A model generated the notes under the pieces. The model worked only from the letters and a program-made list of their open reading frames with translations. It ran no database searches and was not told the DNA's origin. The translations under genes were made by a program, and so were the position numbers. This document shows positions 16,207-24,341 of a DNA stretch of 64,000 nucleotides, piece by piece. Position 1 is the first letter of the stretch. Every line of letters begins with the position of its first letter. The stretch is taken from positions 248,001 through 312,000 of the forward strand of contig NZ_JANUEM010000002.1 of assembly GCF_024809855.1 (NCBI RefSeq), given 5' to 3'. The DNA comes from Rheinheimera pacifica. GTDB lineage: Bacteria; Pseudomonadota; Gammaproteobacteria; Enterobacterales; Alteromonadaceae.

Positions 16207-18330
16207 ATGCGCAAATTATCCCTTAGTCTGCTTTCGGTAGCGGTGGTATCAACGTTCTCTGCTATGGCAGAAGACACACTGAGTACCATTGAGCGCCTTA
16301 CTATTATTGGTTCATCCCAGGCGGTAAATGATATCCCCGGTTCAGCGGCTTATATTTCCCAGCAGGAACTTGATGTATTTAGCTACACCGATATTTCCCG
16401 CGTGCTGGGTAGCACACCGGGCGTTTATGTGCAGGAAGAAGATGGTTATGGTTTACGCCCCAATATCGGTATGCGTGGCACCGGCACCAGCCGTAACGAC
16501 AAAATAACGGTAATGGAAGATGGCGTGCTGATAGCCCCGGCACCTTATGTTGCGCCAGCAGCTTATTATTTTCCGACTACCGGCCGCCTGGAAGCAGTAG
16601 AAATTATTAAAGGCTCGTCTTCGGTCAAGTATGGCCCGCGTACTACTGGTGGTGTATTAAATCTGGTGTCACGCAGTATTCCGCAGGCCGAGCTGGCCGG
16701 GCGTATTGATGCCGCGCTGGGCGAAGATGGCTTTCGCAAGTTGCACGGTTTTGTCGGTGGCGAGCGGGAAAACTTAGGCGCGGTAATTGAAGGTTATCAT
16801 TACGGTGCTGATGGTTTTAAAGATTTACCCAATGGCGCAGGTACCGGCTTCGAAAAAACCGACTTACTGGCCAAGTTTGCCGGCCGTTTTGGTGCTAACA
16901 ATGCGCATAAACTGCAATTAAAGCTAAGTTATGCTGATGAAACCTCAGATGAAACCTATGCTGGTTTAACCGACGCAGATTACCGCGCCTCGCCTTACCG
17001 CCGTTATGCTGCGTCGCAAAAAGATGTCATGGACACCGAACACAAAGGTTATCAGTTAAGTTACCAGTATGATCTGGTCAATGGCGCAAAATTAAGCACC
17101 ACGGTGTACTTAAATGAATTCAGCCGCAACTGGTACAAGGCCAATCAGGTAAGCCCGGCTAATTTAGCTGCGTACTCTGCATTTGAAGCCAACCCGTCGG
17201 CAGAAGGGATAAATGTCAGCATTCGCGCGAATAACCGCGAATATGAGTCAAAAGGCGTGCAGTCTGAATTTACCTTGCCGCTGGCTGCGCATCAGCTGAC
17301 GTTTGGCGGGCGCTTTCATAAAGAATCAGAAAGCCGCTTTCAGTGGGATGACGCATACCGTTTACAGCAAGACCTCAGCATGACACTAACCAGCGCAGGC
17401 GTGCCGGGTACACAGGACAACCGTGAAGCATCGGCAGAGGCTCTGGCGCTATATGTGCATGACGAGTGGACTGTAGGCGATTTGGTTTTAAGCGGTGGCT
17501 TACGTTACGAAGATATTGATACAAAAAATGAAAACTGGAACCGGGCACCGGATCGCGCCGGAGCTTCAACGGTAAGTAAAGCCAGCGGTTCTGTTGTGTT
17601 GCCGTCACTGGGTGCCACCTACCGGTTAAATGATACCGTGGTTTTGCTGGCTGGGGTACAAAAGGGCTTTGCACCGGCCGCGCCAGCCAATGCTGAGCAA
17701 AAAGAAGAAGAAAGTATCAACGTTGAAATAGGCGCCCGGTTTAACGTGGCCCAAAGCCGCAACGAGGTTATTTTGTTTCAGTCGGGCTACGACAATATGC
17801 ATGGTAACTGTGCTGCCAGCATAGGGTGTAACCCCGATAATATCGGCGATCAGTATAACTTTGGTGAAGTAAAAGTTACCGGTATTGAGCTAAGCAGCCA
17901 GCGTGATTTTGCCCTGCAAAACGGTTTTAAAGTACCGCTGAAACTAAGTTACACCTATACCGATAGTGAGTTCCGCTCTGATTTTAACAGCGGGATCTGG
18001 GGTGTGGTAAGCCGCGGCGACAAAATGCCTTATGTGCCGCAAAACCAGTTTAGCCTGCAACTGGGGCTGGAAGGTGAATTATTTGCGCTGCACAGCCGTT
18101 TAAGCTATGTATCTGCTGCACACGCCAGCCTGGAGGCTCAGGATCTGAACGCGATAGACAGCCGCACTGTGGTAGATTTATCAGCAAAATACCAACTGGC
18201 TGAAAAGCAGCAGTTGTACTTTAACGTCGACAATCTGCTGGATAAAACTTACATTGCCAACCGTGGTAATGGCGGTATTCAGCCAGGTAAACCCCGCACT
18301 TTATCAGTAGGTTACCGGTTAGATTTCTAA
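16207..18330 (+). CDS. TonB-dependent receptor, FecA-like
   Basis: 707 residues from ATG at 16207. The CGGAG six bases upstream and the signal peptide (MRKLSLSLLSVAVVSTFSAMA) favour this over a longer TTG-started reading. The plug contains 'DISRVLGSTPGVYVQEEDGYGLRPNIGMRG', 'VMEDGVLIAPAPYVAPAAYYFP', and 'VEIIKGSSSVKYGPRTTGGVLNLVSR', a wording shared with ferric-dicitrate FecA-type receptors. There is no N-terminal signalling extension, so it is not coupled to an anti-sigma factor. The barrel ends 'TLSVGYRLDF'. It is divergent from the CirA-like receptor. The ligand is uncertain; FecA-like refers to family, not a proven citrate substrate. Confidence 0.9.
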   Translation: MRKLSLSLLSVAVVSTFSAMAEDTLSTIERLTIIGSSQAVNDIPGSAAYISQQELDVFSYTDISRVLGSTPGVYVQEEDGYGLRPNIGMRGTGTSRNDKITVMEDGVLIAPAPYVAPAAYYFPTTGRLEAVEIIKGSSSVKYGPRTTGGVLNLVSRSIPQAELAGRIDAALGEDGFRKLHGFVGGERENLGAVIEGYHYGADGFKDLPNGAGTGFEKTDLLAKFAGRFGANNAHKLQLKLSYADETSDETYAGLTDADYRASPYRRYAASQKDVMDTEHKGYQLSYQYDLVNGAKLSTTVYLNEFSRNWYKANQVSPANLAAYSAFEANPSAEGINVSIRANNREYESKGVQSEFTLPLAAHQLTFGGRFHKESESRFQWDDAYRLQQDLSMTLTSAGVPGTQDNREASAEALALYVHDEWTVGDLVLSGGLRYEDIDTKNENWNRAPDRAGASTVSKASGSVVLPSLGATYRLNDTVVLLAGVQKGFAPAAPANAEQKEEESINVEIGARFNVAQSRNEVILFQSGYDNMHGNCAASIGCNPDNIGDQYNFGEVKVTGIELSSQRDFALQNGFKVPLKLSYTYTDSEFRSDFNSGIWGVVSRGDKMPYVPQNQFSLQLGLEGELFALHSRLSYVSAAHASLEAQDLNAIDSRTVVDLSAKYQLAEKQQLYFNVDNLLDKTYIANRGNGGIQPGKPRTLSVGYRLDF

Positions 18331-18341
18331 CGCTGCTACAT

Positions 18342-18365
18342 AAAAAAGCCCGCAAGGGCTTTTTT
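18342..18365. terminator. Bidirectional terminator
   Basis: Stem AAAAAAGCCC/GGGCTTTTTT with a GCAA tetraloop lies between the convergent FecA-like receptor and 2OG-oxygenase genes, three bp before the latter's stop codon. A- and T-tracts on both sides make it usable from both directions. Confidence 0.9.
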
Positions 18366-18368
18366 AAC

Positions 18369-19073
18369 TCAACGTTGCGGTGGGCCGTATATTTGCTCGG
18401 CGCTGTTAAACAGGATCCAGCTGGTTAAAATATACTTGTCATTTGATACCGGCACACAGCCGCGATGGGTGTGGGTAAAGTAAGCCGGTGCTATGACCAT
18501 GCGACCGGTTTTGGGCGAAATGCTTTTGTTCTGGTAATAAAACTCGGTTTGGCCGCCCTCGGCTACGTCATTTAAATAAAACATAAATAATAAAGTACGG
18601 TGCAGCGGCTCGGTGCTGCCTTGCTGCGGGTATACTTCGCTATGCCAGTAACCGTAATTGCCAACTCCGGCCTGATATTTCTGCGCCTGAATATTACCCA
18701 AACGGAACAGCGCGCGCATAAAGTCCAGCGTTTTGGGCTCACCCAGTTCGGCAAAGTTGTCATGTGTAATGGCAGTGGGCTGGCCGGTTTGCGGGTGCGC
18801 AATGGTTAAGCCCATAGGGCCAATCAGTGCAAAATGGTACTTTTTAAAATATTCACAGGCATAGCGGGTGCTGGCTTCCCAGATCACTTTAAGTAGCGGC
18901 TGGTACTCAGCATGCTGGTACAGGTATAAATCGGTACTGATTTTTTTACTGGTATCCACACCGCCGCCGGTGCGGCCGGCCGTGGTATGCGGGCTTTGTT
19001 CAAACACTTTAATCAGCTGTTGGCAAAACTCGCTGCTTAACGCATTATCGTACACCTCTATAAAATCGGTCAT
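18369..19073 (-). CDS. 2-oxoglutarate/Fe(II) oxygenase, prolyl-4-hydroxylase-like
   Basis: 234 residues from ATG at 19073, preceded by AAGGTAA. An upstream extension of the reading frame overlaps the divergent gene and was not used. The C-terminal half is a double-stranded beta-helix oxygenase: 'GYWHSEVYPQ' provides His144 and Glu146, 'YFTHTHRGCVPVSNDKYILTSWILF' provides the distal His (201 or 203) and Lys213 for 2-oxoglutarate. The usual HxD is HxE here, which is tolerated in some members but should be noted. 'LLFMFYLNDVAEGGQTEF' is typical of P4H-like proteins. The substrate is unknown. It lies tail to tail with an iron receptor, and only 12 bp separate its start from the divergent thioesterase start. 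Confidence 0.8.
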   Translation of the reverse strand: MTDFIEVYDNALSSEFCQQLIKVFEQSPHTTAGRTGGGVDTSKKISTDLYLYQHAEYQPLLKVIWEASTRYACEYFKKYHFALIGPMGLTIAHPQTGQPTAITHDNFAELGEPKTLDFMRALFRLGNIQAQKYQAGVGNYGYWHSEVYPQQGSTEPLHRTLLFMFYLNDVAEGGQTEFYYQNKSISPKTGRMVIAPAYFTHTHRGCVPVSNDKYILTSWILFNSAEQIYGPPQR

Positions 19074-19085
19074 CGGGTTACCTTT

Positions 19086-19481
19086 ATGTGGCAAGACATT
19101 ATTTCTCCGCGTTTCTCTGACACGGATGCGCTGGGACATATCAACAATACTGTGTTTGCGGTCTGGTTTGAAGGTGCAAGACAAGATGTTTTCAAAATTT
19201 TTACACCAGAGCTTAATGTGCGGCAGTGGCCGCTGATTATTGCCAGCGTAAAGCTGGATTACCATGCCCAAACGCATTATGGCGCTGAGGTGGAAATTCG
19301 TACCTATATCAGCCGCATTGGTGGCAGCTCTTTCGATGTGTATCAGGAAGCCTGGCAGCACGGCGTAAAAACAGTGTCGGGTACGGCAGTATTGGTGCAG
19401 TTTGATTATGGCGCCAATAAAGCCGTACTTATTAGTGCAGTGCAAAAACAACAGCTTAATCAGCATCTGTATAGTGCGTAA
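19086..19481 (+). CDS. Acyl-CoA thioesterase, hotdog fold (YbgC/4HBT-like)
   Basis: 131 residues. 'RFSDTDALGHINNTVFAVWFEGARQDVF' at 9-36 is the 4-hydroxybenzoyl-CoA thioesterase signature, with the catalytic Asp within SDTDALGHINN. The remaining hotdog strands follow ('VKLDYHAQTHYGAEVEIRTYISRIG'). It hydrolyses acyl-CoA thioesters; chain preference is unknown. The start is divergent from the oxygenase gene with 12 bp between the ATGs, so its promoter must lie inside the oxygenase coding region. The ribosome site is weak. Confidence 0.85.
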   Translation: MWQDIISPRFSDTDALGHINNTVFAVWFEGARQDVFKIFTPELNVRQWPLIIASVKLDYHAQTHYGAEVEIRTYISRIGGSSFDVYQEAWQHGVKTVSGTAVLVQFDYGANKAVLISAVQKQQLNQHLYSA

Positions 19482-19574
19482 ACATCGCAGGTTACGTTTC
19501 ACTGGTCGTAAAGCTCTGGTATGGTAGGCGCAAGCTAAGTAAGGTCGAGCAATAATTATTTTCCGGAGTCTGCT

Positions 19575-21299
19575 ATGAAAAGCGTGTTTATGGGGTTGGC
19601 CGTTGGCGCAAGCCTGGTGTTGGCAACAAGTGCGCAGGGGTACGATCGCATTACCGGTGCCCAGTTTGCCAGCCGCTCTGAAGTGATTGCCCCTAATGTT
19701 ATGGCGGCCACCAGCCAGCCTTTAGCAACGCAAATTGCACTGGATATTATGCGCCGTGGCGGCAATGCCATTGATGCTGCTATTGCGGCCAATGCGGCAT
19801 TAGGGCTGATGGAGCCTACCGGCAACGGCATAGGCGGCGATTTATACGCCATTGTCTGGGACGCCAAAACGCAAAAGTTGCATGGTTTAAATGCCTCTGG
19901 CCGTTCGCCATTGAGTTTAAGTTATGAAATGCTGGCGCATGAACTGCAAAAGCTTGGCCGCACCGATTTACCCCCACATGGTATGTTGCCGATAAGCGTA
20001 CCCGGCGCGGTTGACGGCTGGTTTGAGCTGCACCAGAAATTTGGCAGTATGCCCATGCCGGAAATTCTGCAACCGGCTATCGGTTATGCTGAAAACGGTT
20101 TTCCGGTGAGCGAACTGATTGCTTATTACTGGGACCGCAGTGTGCCGGTATTAAGCCAGCAACTGGGCGATTTCAGCGGTACTTTTACCATTAACGGTAA
20201 AGCGCCGGCCAAAGGCGAAATGTTTAAAAACCCGGCGCTGGCCAATACCTTTAAAGCGCTGGCAAAAGACGGCCGTGATGCGTTTTATAAAGGCGATATT
20301 GCAGTAGAAATAGACCGCTTTATGCGCGCCAACGGCGGCTATTTACGTTATACCGACTTTGCCAACCACCGCTCAAGCTGGGTAGAACCAGTAGGCGTAG
20401 ATTACAAAGGCTATACATTGTGGGAACTGCCACCTAATGGCCAGGGTATAGCGGCCCTGCAGATGCTACAAATTCTGAAAAACTTTGATTTAAAAGCCGC
20501 CGGCTTTAACACGCCGGAAAGTTTGCATTTGTTGGTTGAAGCAAAAAAACTGGCTTTTGAAGACAGAGCAAAATTTTATGCCGATGAAGACTTCAACAAA
20601 GCGCCGGTAGATGCACTGATTTCAGAAGAATATGGCCGCGAGCGTGCCAAGCTGATTGGCGACAAAGCCGCCAAACGGGTAGATGCCGGTAACCCGAATT
20701 TGTATGAGGGCGATACCATTTATATGACCACCGCCGACAAAGACGGCAATATGGTGTCGTTAATTCAGAGTAACTACCGTGGTATGGGCTCGGGCGTGGT
20801 TGTGCCGGGGTTAGGCTTTGTATTTCAGGACCGGGGCCAGCTGTTTTCGATGGACAAAAAACACGCCAATGCTTATCAGCCGGGCAAGCGGCCGTTTAAT
20901 ACCATTATTCCGGCCTTTATTACCAAAGATAATAAACCGTTGGTGAGCTTTGGTGTAATGGGTGGTGCTATGCAGCCACAAGGTCATGTGCAAATTTTGA
21001 TCAATATGGTGGATTACGGCATGAACCTGCAGGAAGCCGGCGACGCCGCGCGCTGGCAGCATCTGGGTAGCACCGAGCCAACCGATGGCAGCGATATGTA
21101 CCTGCAAAACGGCGGCTACATTGAAGTAGAGCGTGGTATACCTTATGAAACCGCCCGCGAGCTGATGAAAAAAGGCCACGATGTGCGCTACGGCTTAGGC
21201 GGTTACGGTGGTTATCAGGCCATTATGCGAGATCATGCTAACGGTGTTTGGGTTGGCGCATCTGAATCACGCAAAGACGGCCAGGCGGCGGGGTACTGA
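19575..21299 (+). CDS. ggt: Gamma-glutamyltransferase, periplasmic
   Basis: 574 residues with a Sec signal peptide (about 1-22). The Ntn-hydrolase precursor should cleave itself before Thr381 in 'DTIYMTTADKDGNMVS', which aligns with the Escherichia coli catalytic threonine segment (T-x-x-Y-x-x-x-DKDG). Large-subunit marks include 'ATSQPLATQIALDIMRRGGNAIDAAIAANAALGLMEP' and 'GIGGDLYAIVWD'; the small subunit has 'GSGVVVPGLGFVFQDRG' and 'PGKRPFNTIIPAF'. It cleaves glutathione or other gamma-glutamyl compounds in the periplasm. ATG has GGAG 10 bases upstream. It appears monocistronic. Confidence 0.93.
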   Translation: MKSVFMGLAVGASLVLATSAQGYDRITGAQFASRSEVIAPNVMAATSQPLATQIALDIMRRGGNAIDAAIAANAALGLMEPTGNGIGGDLYAIVWDAKTQKLHGLNASGRSPLSLSYEMLAHELQKLGRTDLPPHGMLPISVPGAVDGWFELHQKFGSMPMPEILQPAIGYAENGFPVSELIAYYWDRSVPVLSQQLGDFSGTFTINGKAPAKGEMFKNPALANTFKALAKDGRDAFYKGDIAVEIDRFMRANGGYLRYTDFANHRSSWVEPVGVDYKGYTLWELPPNGQGIAALQMLQILKNFDLKAAGFNTPESLHLLVEAKKLAFEDRAKFYADEDFNKAPVDALISEEYGRERAKLIGDKAAKRVDAGNPNLYEGDTIYMTTADKDGNMVSLIQSNYRGMGSGVVVPGLGFVFQDRGQLFSMDKKHANAYQPGKRPFNTIIPAFITKDNKPLVSFGVMGGAMQPQGHVQILINMVDYGMNLQEAGDAARWQHLGSTEPTDGSDMYLQNGGYIEVERGIPYETARELMKKGHDVRYGLGGYGGYQAIMRDHANGVWVGASESRKDGQAAGY

Positions 21300-21310
21300 G
21301 CATTTAGCAT

Positions 21311-21427
21311 TAGTGAGAACCGGATTGCTCTAAACTGACCGTTGAAGGCATGGATGCCTGAGTCGAGCCTACATGGAAGTATTTACGGCGCGTCAGTGTG
21401 GGCAATCCGGTTCGATACCATTCACTA
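21311..21427. repeat. Hairpin-rich repeat-like element (multi-branched inverted repeat)
   Basis: A 117-bp non-coding block has outer arms TAGTGA/TCACTA (21311-21316, 21422-21427) and GAACCGGATTGC/GCAATCCGGTTC (21317-21328, 21402-21413). An ACTGAC/GTCAGT stem (21334-21339, 21392-21397) and inner hairpins GGCAT-GG-ATGCC (21347-21358) and one beginning GCCTACAT (21367 on) lie within it. The nested architecture suggests a mobile palindromic repeat of the REP/MITE kind or a structured 3' element after ggt. No second copy is seen in this window, so the repeat status is inferred. Confidence 0.6.
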
Positions 21428-21438
21428 AGGTTGTAGTT

Positions 21439-21990
21439 TTACGCTAGTTGCACCTGCACCTGATAATTAGCGGTGACTTGCTCGATGGCTTGCTGCATAT
21501 CACCGTCAAAATCAGCGCACAGCTCGGCGTAGCTGTGCCGCAGTTTCAGGCGCTGGGTGGTTTTTACAAAACGCAGCACTTCTTCTTTGCTGGTTAAAAT
21601 CAGCCTGGGTACCCTTACATTACCACCCTGATCATCTTTGGCTATCATGGTAAAGTACGACGAATTACAGTGCTTTACTTTACCTGTCTGAATATTTTGC
21701 GCTTCCACGCGAATACCCACCACCATAGAGCTGTTACCGACAAAAATAACCGACGCTTTTAGCGTTACCAGCTCGCCGACTTCAATCGGGTTAAGAAAAT
21801 CGACTCTGTCTACTGAGGCTGTCACGCAATAACGGCCACTGAATTTAGAACCACTGGCAAAGGCGATTTGGTCCATCAGTGACAGCAGGTAGCCACCGTG
21901 AATTTTACCGCTGAAATTGGAATGTGATGGCAGCATCAGCTGCGACAGTGTAACGCGTGAACTGCTGCTTTTTTTATAGAGATCAGTCAT
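21439..21990 (-). CDS. Acyl-CoA thioesterase (YciA/BACH hotdog type)
   Basis: 183 residues. 'LSQLMLPSHSNFSGKIHGGYLLSLMDQIAFASGSKF' at 16-51 is the hotdog thioesterase signature of the cytosolic long-chain acyl-CoA hydrolase group, with 'VTASVDRVDFLNPIEVGELVTLKASV' after it. The C-terminal extension of about 50 residues is charged and lacks a recognised motif. It is followed downstream on the minus strand by the repeat element and lies in the same direction as the DUF2288 and glr genes, 43 bp after DUF2288. It could be co-transcribed with them. Confidence 0.88.
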   Translation of the reverse strand: MTDLYKKSSSSRVTLSQLMLPSHSNFSGKIHGGYLLSLMDQIAFASGSKFSGRYCVTASVDRVDFLNPIEVGELVTLKASVIFVGNSSMVVGIRVEAQNIQTGKVKHCNSSYFTMIAKDDQGGNVRVPRLILTSKEEVLRFVKTTQRLKLRHSYAELCADFDGDMQQAIEQVTANYQVQVQLA

Positions 21991-22033
21991 AAGCGGCCTG
22001 TTTTAGATTTATGCAGTGCTAAGTGTAGCAGGC

Positions 22034-22390
22034 TTAGTTCAGCTCTTGCTGCAGTGGTTTATGCTGTACCAGGATCCACGGCGAAATGACCACCGCCCAC
22101 AGCTCAGTTTGGTTATTAAACCACTGCTGTGCCTGCAGCTCGCCGGTGTGCCCTACGCTACCATTTGCCAGTAAATCAGCTACGGTGGCTTTATCGTCCC
22201 GGCTAAAGGCAAAGGCTACTTCGATTAAATCCAGCTCAGACGCCACCGTAATAACGGCACCGGCGGCATAAAACTTTTGCAGCTCCAGCCAGTTAATACG
22301 GGCCGTTTCACTGACAATTTTTGCTTTAATCAGCTCGGGGTTTTCTGCTTCTTCAGCCAGATAAGCATCGGCTGGGGTTATTGCTGTCAT
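22034..22390 (-). CDS. DUF2288 domain protein
   Basis: 118 residues. 'ELIKAKIVSETARINWLELQKFYAAGAVITVASELDLIEVAFAFSRDD' is the DUF2288 pattern, and 'WFNNQTELWAVVISPWILVQ' closes the domain. The function is unknown; it is a small soluble protein. It starts 9 bp after glrR stops, so it is probably the last or second-last gene of the glr operon. Confidence 0.85.
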   Translation of the reverse strand: MTAITPADAYLAEEAENPELIKAKIVSETARINWLELQKFYAAGAVITVASELDLIEVAFAFSRDDKATVADLLANGSVGHTGELQAQQWFNNQTELWAVVISPWILVQHKPLQQELN

Positions 22391-22399
22391 ACCTGCTCG

Positions 22400-23749
22400 C
22401 TATTCAGTTTCATCGCTTTGCTCAGTGATCTGGGCAGCGCTGAGCTCATGTTTTTTCAGTAACTTATAAAAGTCAGTGCGGTTACGCCCGGCCAACTCTG
22501 CGGCACGGGTAACATTGCCTTCTGTCATCTGCAATACACGGATAAGGTACTGGCGCTCAAACTGGTCACGCGCTTCGGTTAATGTCGGCCAGTAGCTACT
22601 GTCATGCGACAGCGCCTGTTCTACCTGAGCAGCACCGATAACCGGGCTGTGCGTTAGCGCCACACATTGTTCCACTACGTTTACCAGCTGGCGCACATTA
22701 CCGGGCCATTTGGCTGTTGCCAGCAGTTGCATAGCATCATCAGAAAAACGGGTAACATCTACCTGGTGGCGTTCAACACTTTGCTGTAGCACATGGCGCG
22801 CCAACAGCGGAATATCTTCCGGCCGCTGCTCCAGGCTGGGCAGCTGCAGGTTAACCACGTTTAAACGGTAGTATAAGTCTTCACGAAAGCTGCCATCGCC
22901 CATTGCCTGTTGTAAGTCGCGGTGCGTTGCCGACAGCACCCGAACATTGATTGGTACGGTTTTACTGCTGCCTACCGGGCGTATTTGCCGCTCTTGCAGT
23001 GCGCGCAGCAGTTTTACCTGCAATGCCACCGGCATATCGCCAATTTCGTCTAAAAACAGTGTGCCGCCATCGGCTTCACGAAACAGGCCGCCATGTTCGG
23101 TAACCGCACCGGTGAATGCGCCTTTGGTGTGGCCAAATAATTCTGACTCCAGCAGGTGCTCTGGCAGGGCGCCACAGTTAATGGCAACAAAGGATTTAGC
23201 GGCGCGTGGGCTGGCTTTGTGAATGGCTTTTGCCAGCAGTTCTTTACCGGTACCACTGGCACCGGTGATTAACACGCTGACATCGCGCTGGGCTACGCGG
23301 TAGCTTTGTTCCAGCAGCTCTTCCATTACGCGGGAGCGGGTAATAATTTCTGCACGCCATTCGGCTTGCTCCGGCACGGACTGATGTACCGCATTTTGCA
23401 GAATATCGCGCAGTTCGTTGGTGTTAAGTGGTTTGGTTAAAAAGCCAAATACGCCACGCTGGGTAGCGGCTACCGCCTCGGGGATTGAACCGTGTGCAGT
23501 CATCAGCACCACTGGCAGGCCGGGGTAGCGTTTGGCAATTTCATCAAACAGGCTCATGCCGTCCAGCCCCGGCATACGTAAGTCGCTTAGCACCACATCA
23601 ACACTGTTTTTCATCAGCAGTGGCAAAGCTGCTTCTGCTGAATCAGCGCTGATCACCTGATAACCTTCACCTTCAAGGCGCAGAGTCAGCAAACGCAGTA
23701 AGCTGGGATCATCGTCTACAAGCAATAACTTAGGCTTAGGGCTGGCCAT
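22400..23749 (-). CDS. glrR: Sigma-54-dependent response regulator GlrR (QseF)
   Basis: 449 residues in NtrC architecture. The receiver domain spans 1-120 with phospho-acceptor Asp56 (VVLSDLRMPG). The AAA+ domain (about 135-370) has Walker A GASGTGKE 163-170, the sigma-54 contact loop GAFTGA 210-215, and an intact 'GTLFLDEIGDM' Walker B. A Fis-type helix-turn-helix (about 395-435, 'GNVTRAAELAGRNRTDFYKLLKKH') closes the protein. The order kinase-lipoprotein-regulator matches glrK-qseG-glrR of enterobacteria, where GlrR activates the glmY small-RNA promoter through TGTC-N10-GACA sites. It overlaps qseG by 14 bp. Similar sites occur upstream of this operon at 26334-26416. Confidence 0.92.
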   Translation of the reverse strand: MASPKPKLLLVDDDPSLLRLLTLRLEGEGYQVISADSAEAALPLLMKNSVDVVLSDLRMPGLDGMSLFDEIAKRYPGLPVVLMTAHGSIPEAVAATQRGVFGFLTKPLNTNELRDILQNAVHQSVPEQAEWRAEIITRSRVMEELLEQSYRVAQRDVSVLITGASGTGKELLAKAIHKASPRAAKSFVAINCGALPEHLLESELFGHTKGAFTGAVTEHGGLFREADGGTLFLDEIGDMPVALQVKLLRALQERQIRPVGSSKTVPINVRVLSATHRDLQQAMGDGSFREDLYYRLNVVNLQLPSLEQRPEDIPLLARHVLQQSVERHQVDVTRFSDDAMQLLATAKWPGNVRQLVNVVEQCVALTHSPVIGAAQVEQALSHDSSYWPTLTEARDQFERQYLIRVLQMTEGNVTRAAELAGRNRTDFYKLLKKHELSAAQITEQSDETE

Positions 23750-24341
23750 TGTTGTCCTCTTTAACCGGTGCGGGCTGGTTTAACTGCGCTTCTATCTGGG
23801 TTAATGCATCAATTTTTTTCTGCAGTTCTTTATTGGTTTTTTGCAACCGCTCAATATTATCGTGCTGCTGCGCATTAAGCCGGGTTAAGGCGCTAACTGC
23901 TGATTCGGCTTCAAGCAGTTTTTGGTTAAACACCAGATCCCAGCTTAGCAATGCGGCTAAAGGTGCCGGTAACGCTGCCAACTGATCGGCCGACTGCATT
24001 TGCACCCGTAAGCGGGTAAGGTAGGGGGTGTCGGGGTGCAACTGTAAAATGGTGCGCTTTAATAGCCAGACATCATCCTGGGCTGTTTCGCTGTTAAGTA
24101 AATCGCGCTCTTCATTAATGCGGTTTAGCATGGCAGCGCGGTAATTAACCCAGGCCTGCAACGTTGCGGCATCACCGGCAATGGCTAAAGGTGTTTTTAC
24201 CGGCTCAGGCTCAGGTAGTATTATCGGCTCGGGTTCAGCCTCCAGCAAGGGCTCGGCTATTGGTTCAGGCGCCACCGGTTGTGGTGCAAGCTGGCAGCCG
24301 CTAAGTGCCAGTATGGCCACAAAAATTAACCCAGTTTTCAT
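23736..24341 (-). CDS. qseG: QseG/YfhG-like lipoprotein of the glr operon
   Basis: 201 residues. The lipobox LSGC has Cys at 16, followed by a Pro/Glu-rich spacer (about 20-50, EPEP repeats), then a helical domain ending in a coiled coil (about 140-190, 'NIERLQKTNKELQKKIDALTQIEAQ'). Position between glrK and glrR matches YfhG/QseG of enterobacteria, an outer-membrane lipoprotein that touches the kinase. Similarity is seen by context and architecture more than by sequence. It starts within a 4-bp ATGA overlap with glrK and overlaps glrR by 14 bp, so translation is coupled. Confidence 0.75.
   Translation of the reverse strand: MKTGLIFVAILALSGCQLAPQPVAPEPIAEPLLEAEPEPIILPEPEPVKTPLAIAGDAATLQAWVNYRAAMLNRINEERDLLNSETAQDDVWLLKRTILQLHPDTPYLTRLRVQMQSADQLAALPAPLAALLSWDLVFNQKLLEAESAVSALTRLNAQQHDNIERLQKTNKELQKKIDALTQIEAQLNQPAPVKEDNNGQP

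Noticed and set aside
19074-19502. N-terminal extension of the 2OG oxygenase gene
   Set aside because: It overlaps the thioesterase gene entirely, and the AAGGTAA ribosome site plus family length support the start at 19073.
21311-21427. Integron attC site
   Set aside because: There is no GTTRRRY/RYYYAAC pair at the ends and no cassette or integrase nearby; arms and inner hairpins fit a palindromic repeat better.
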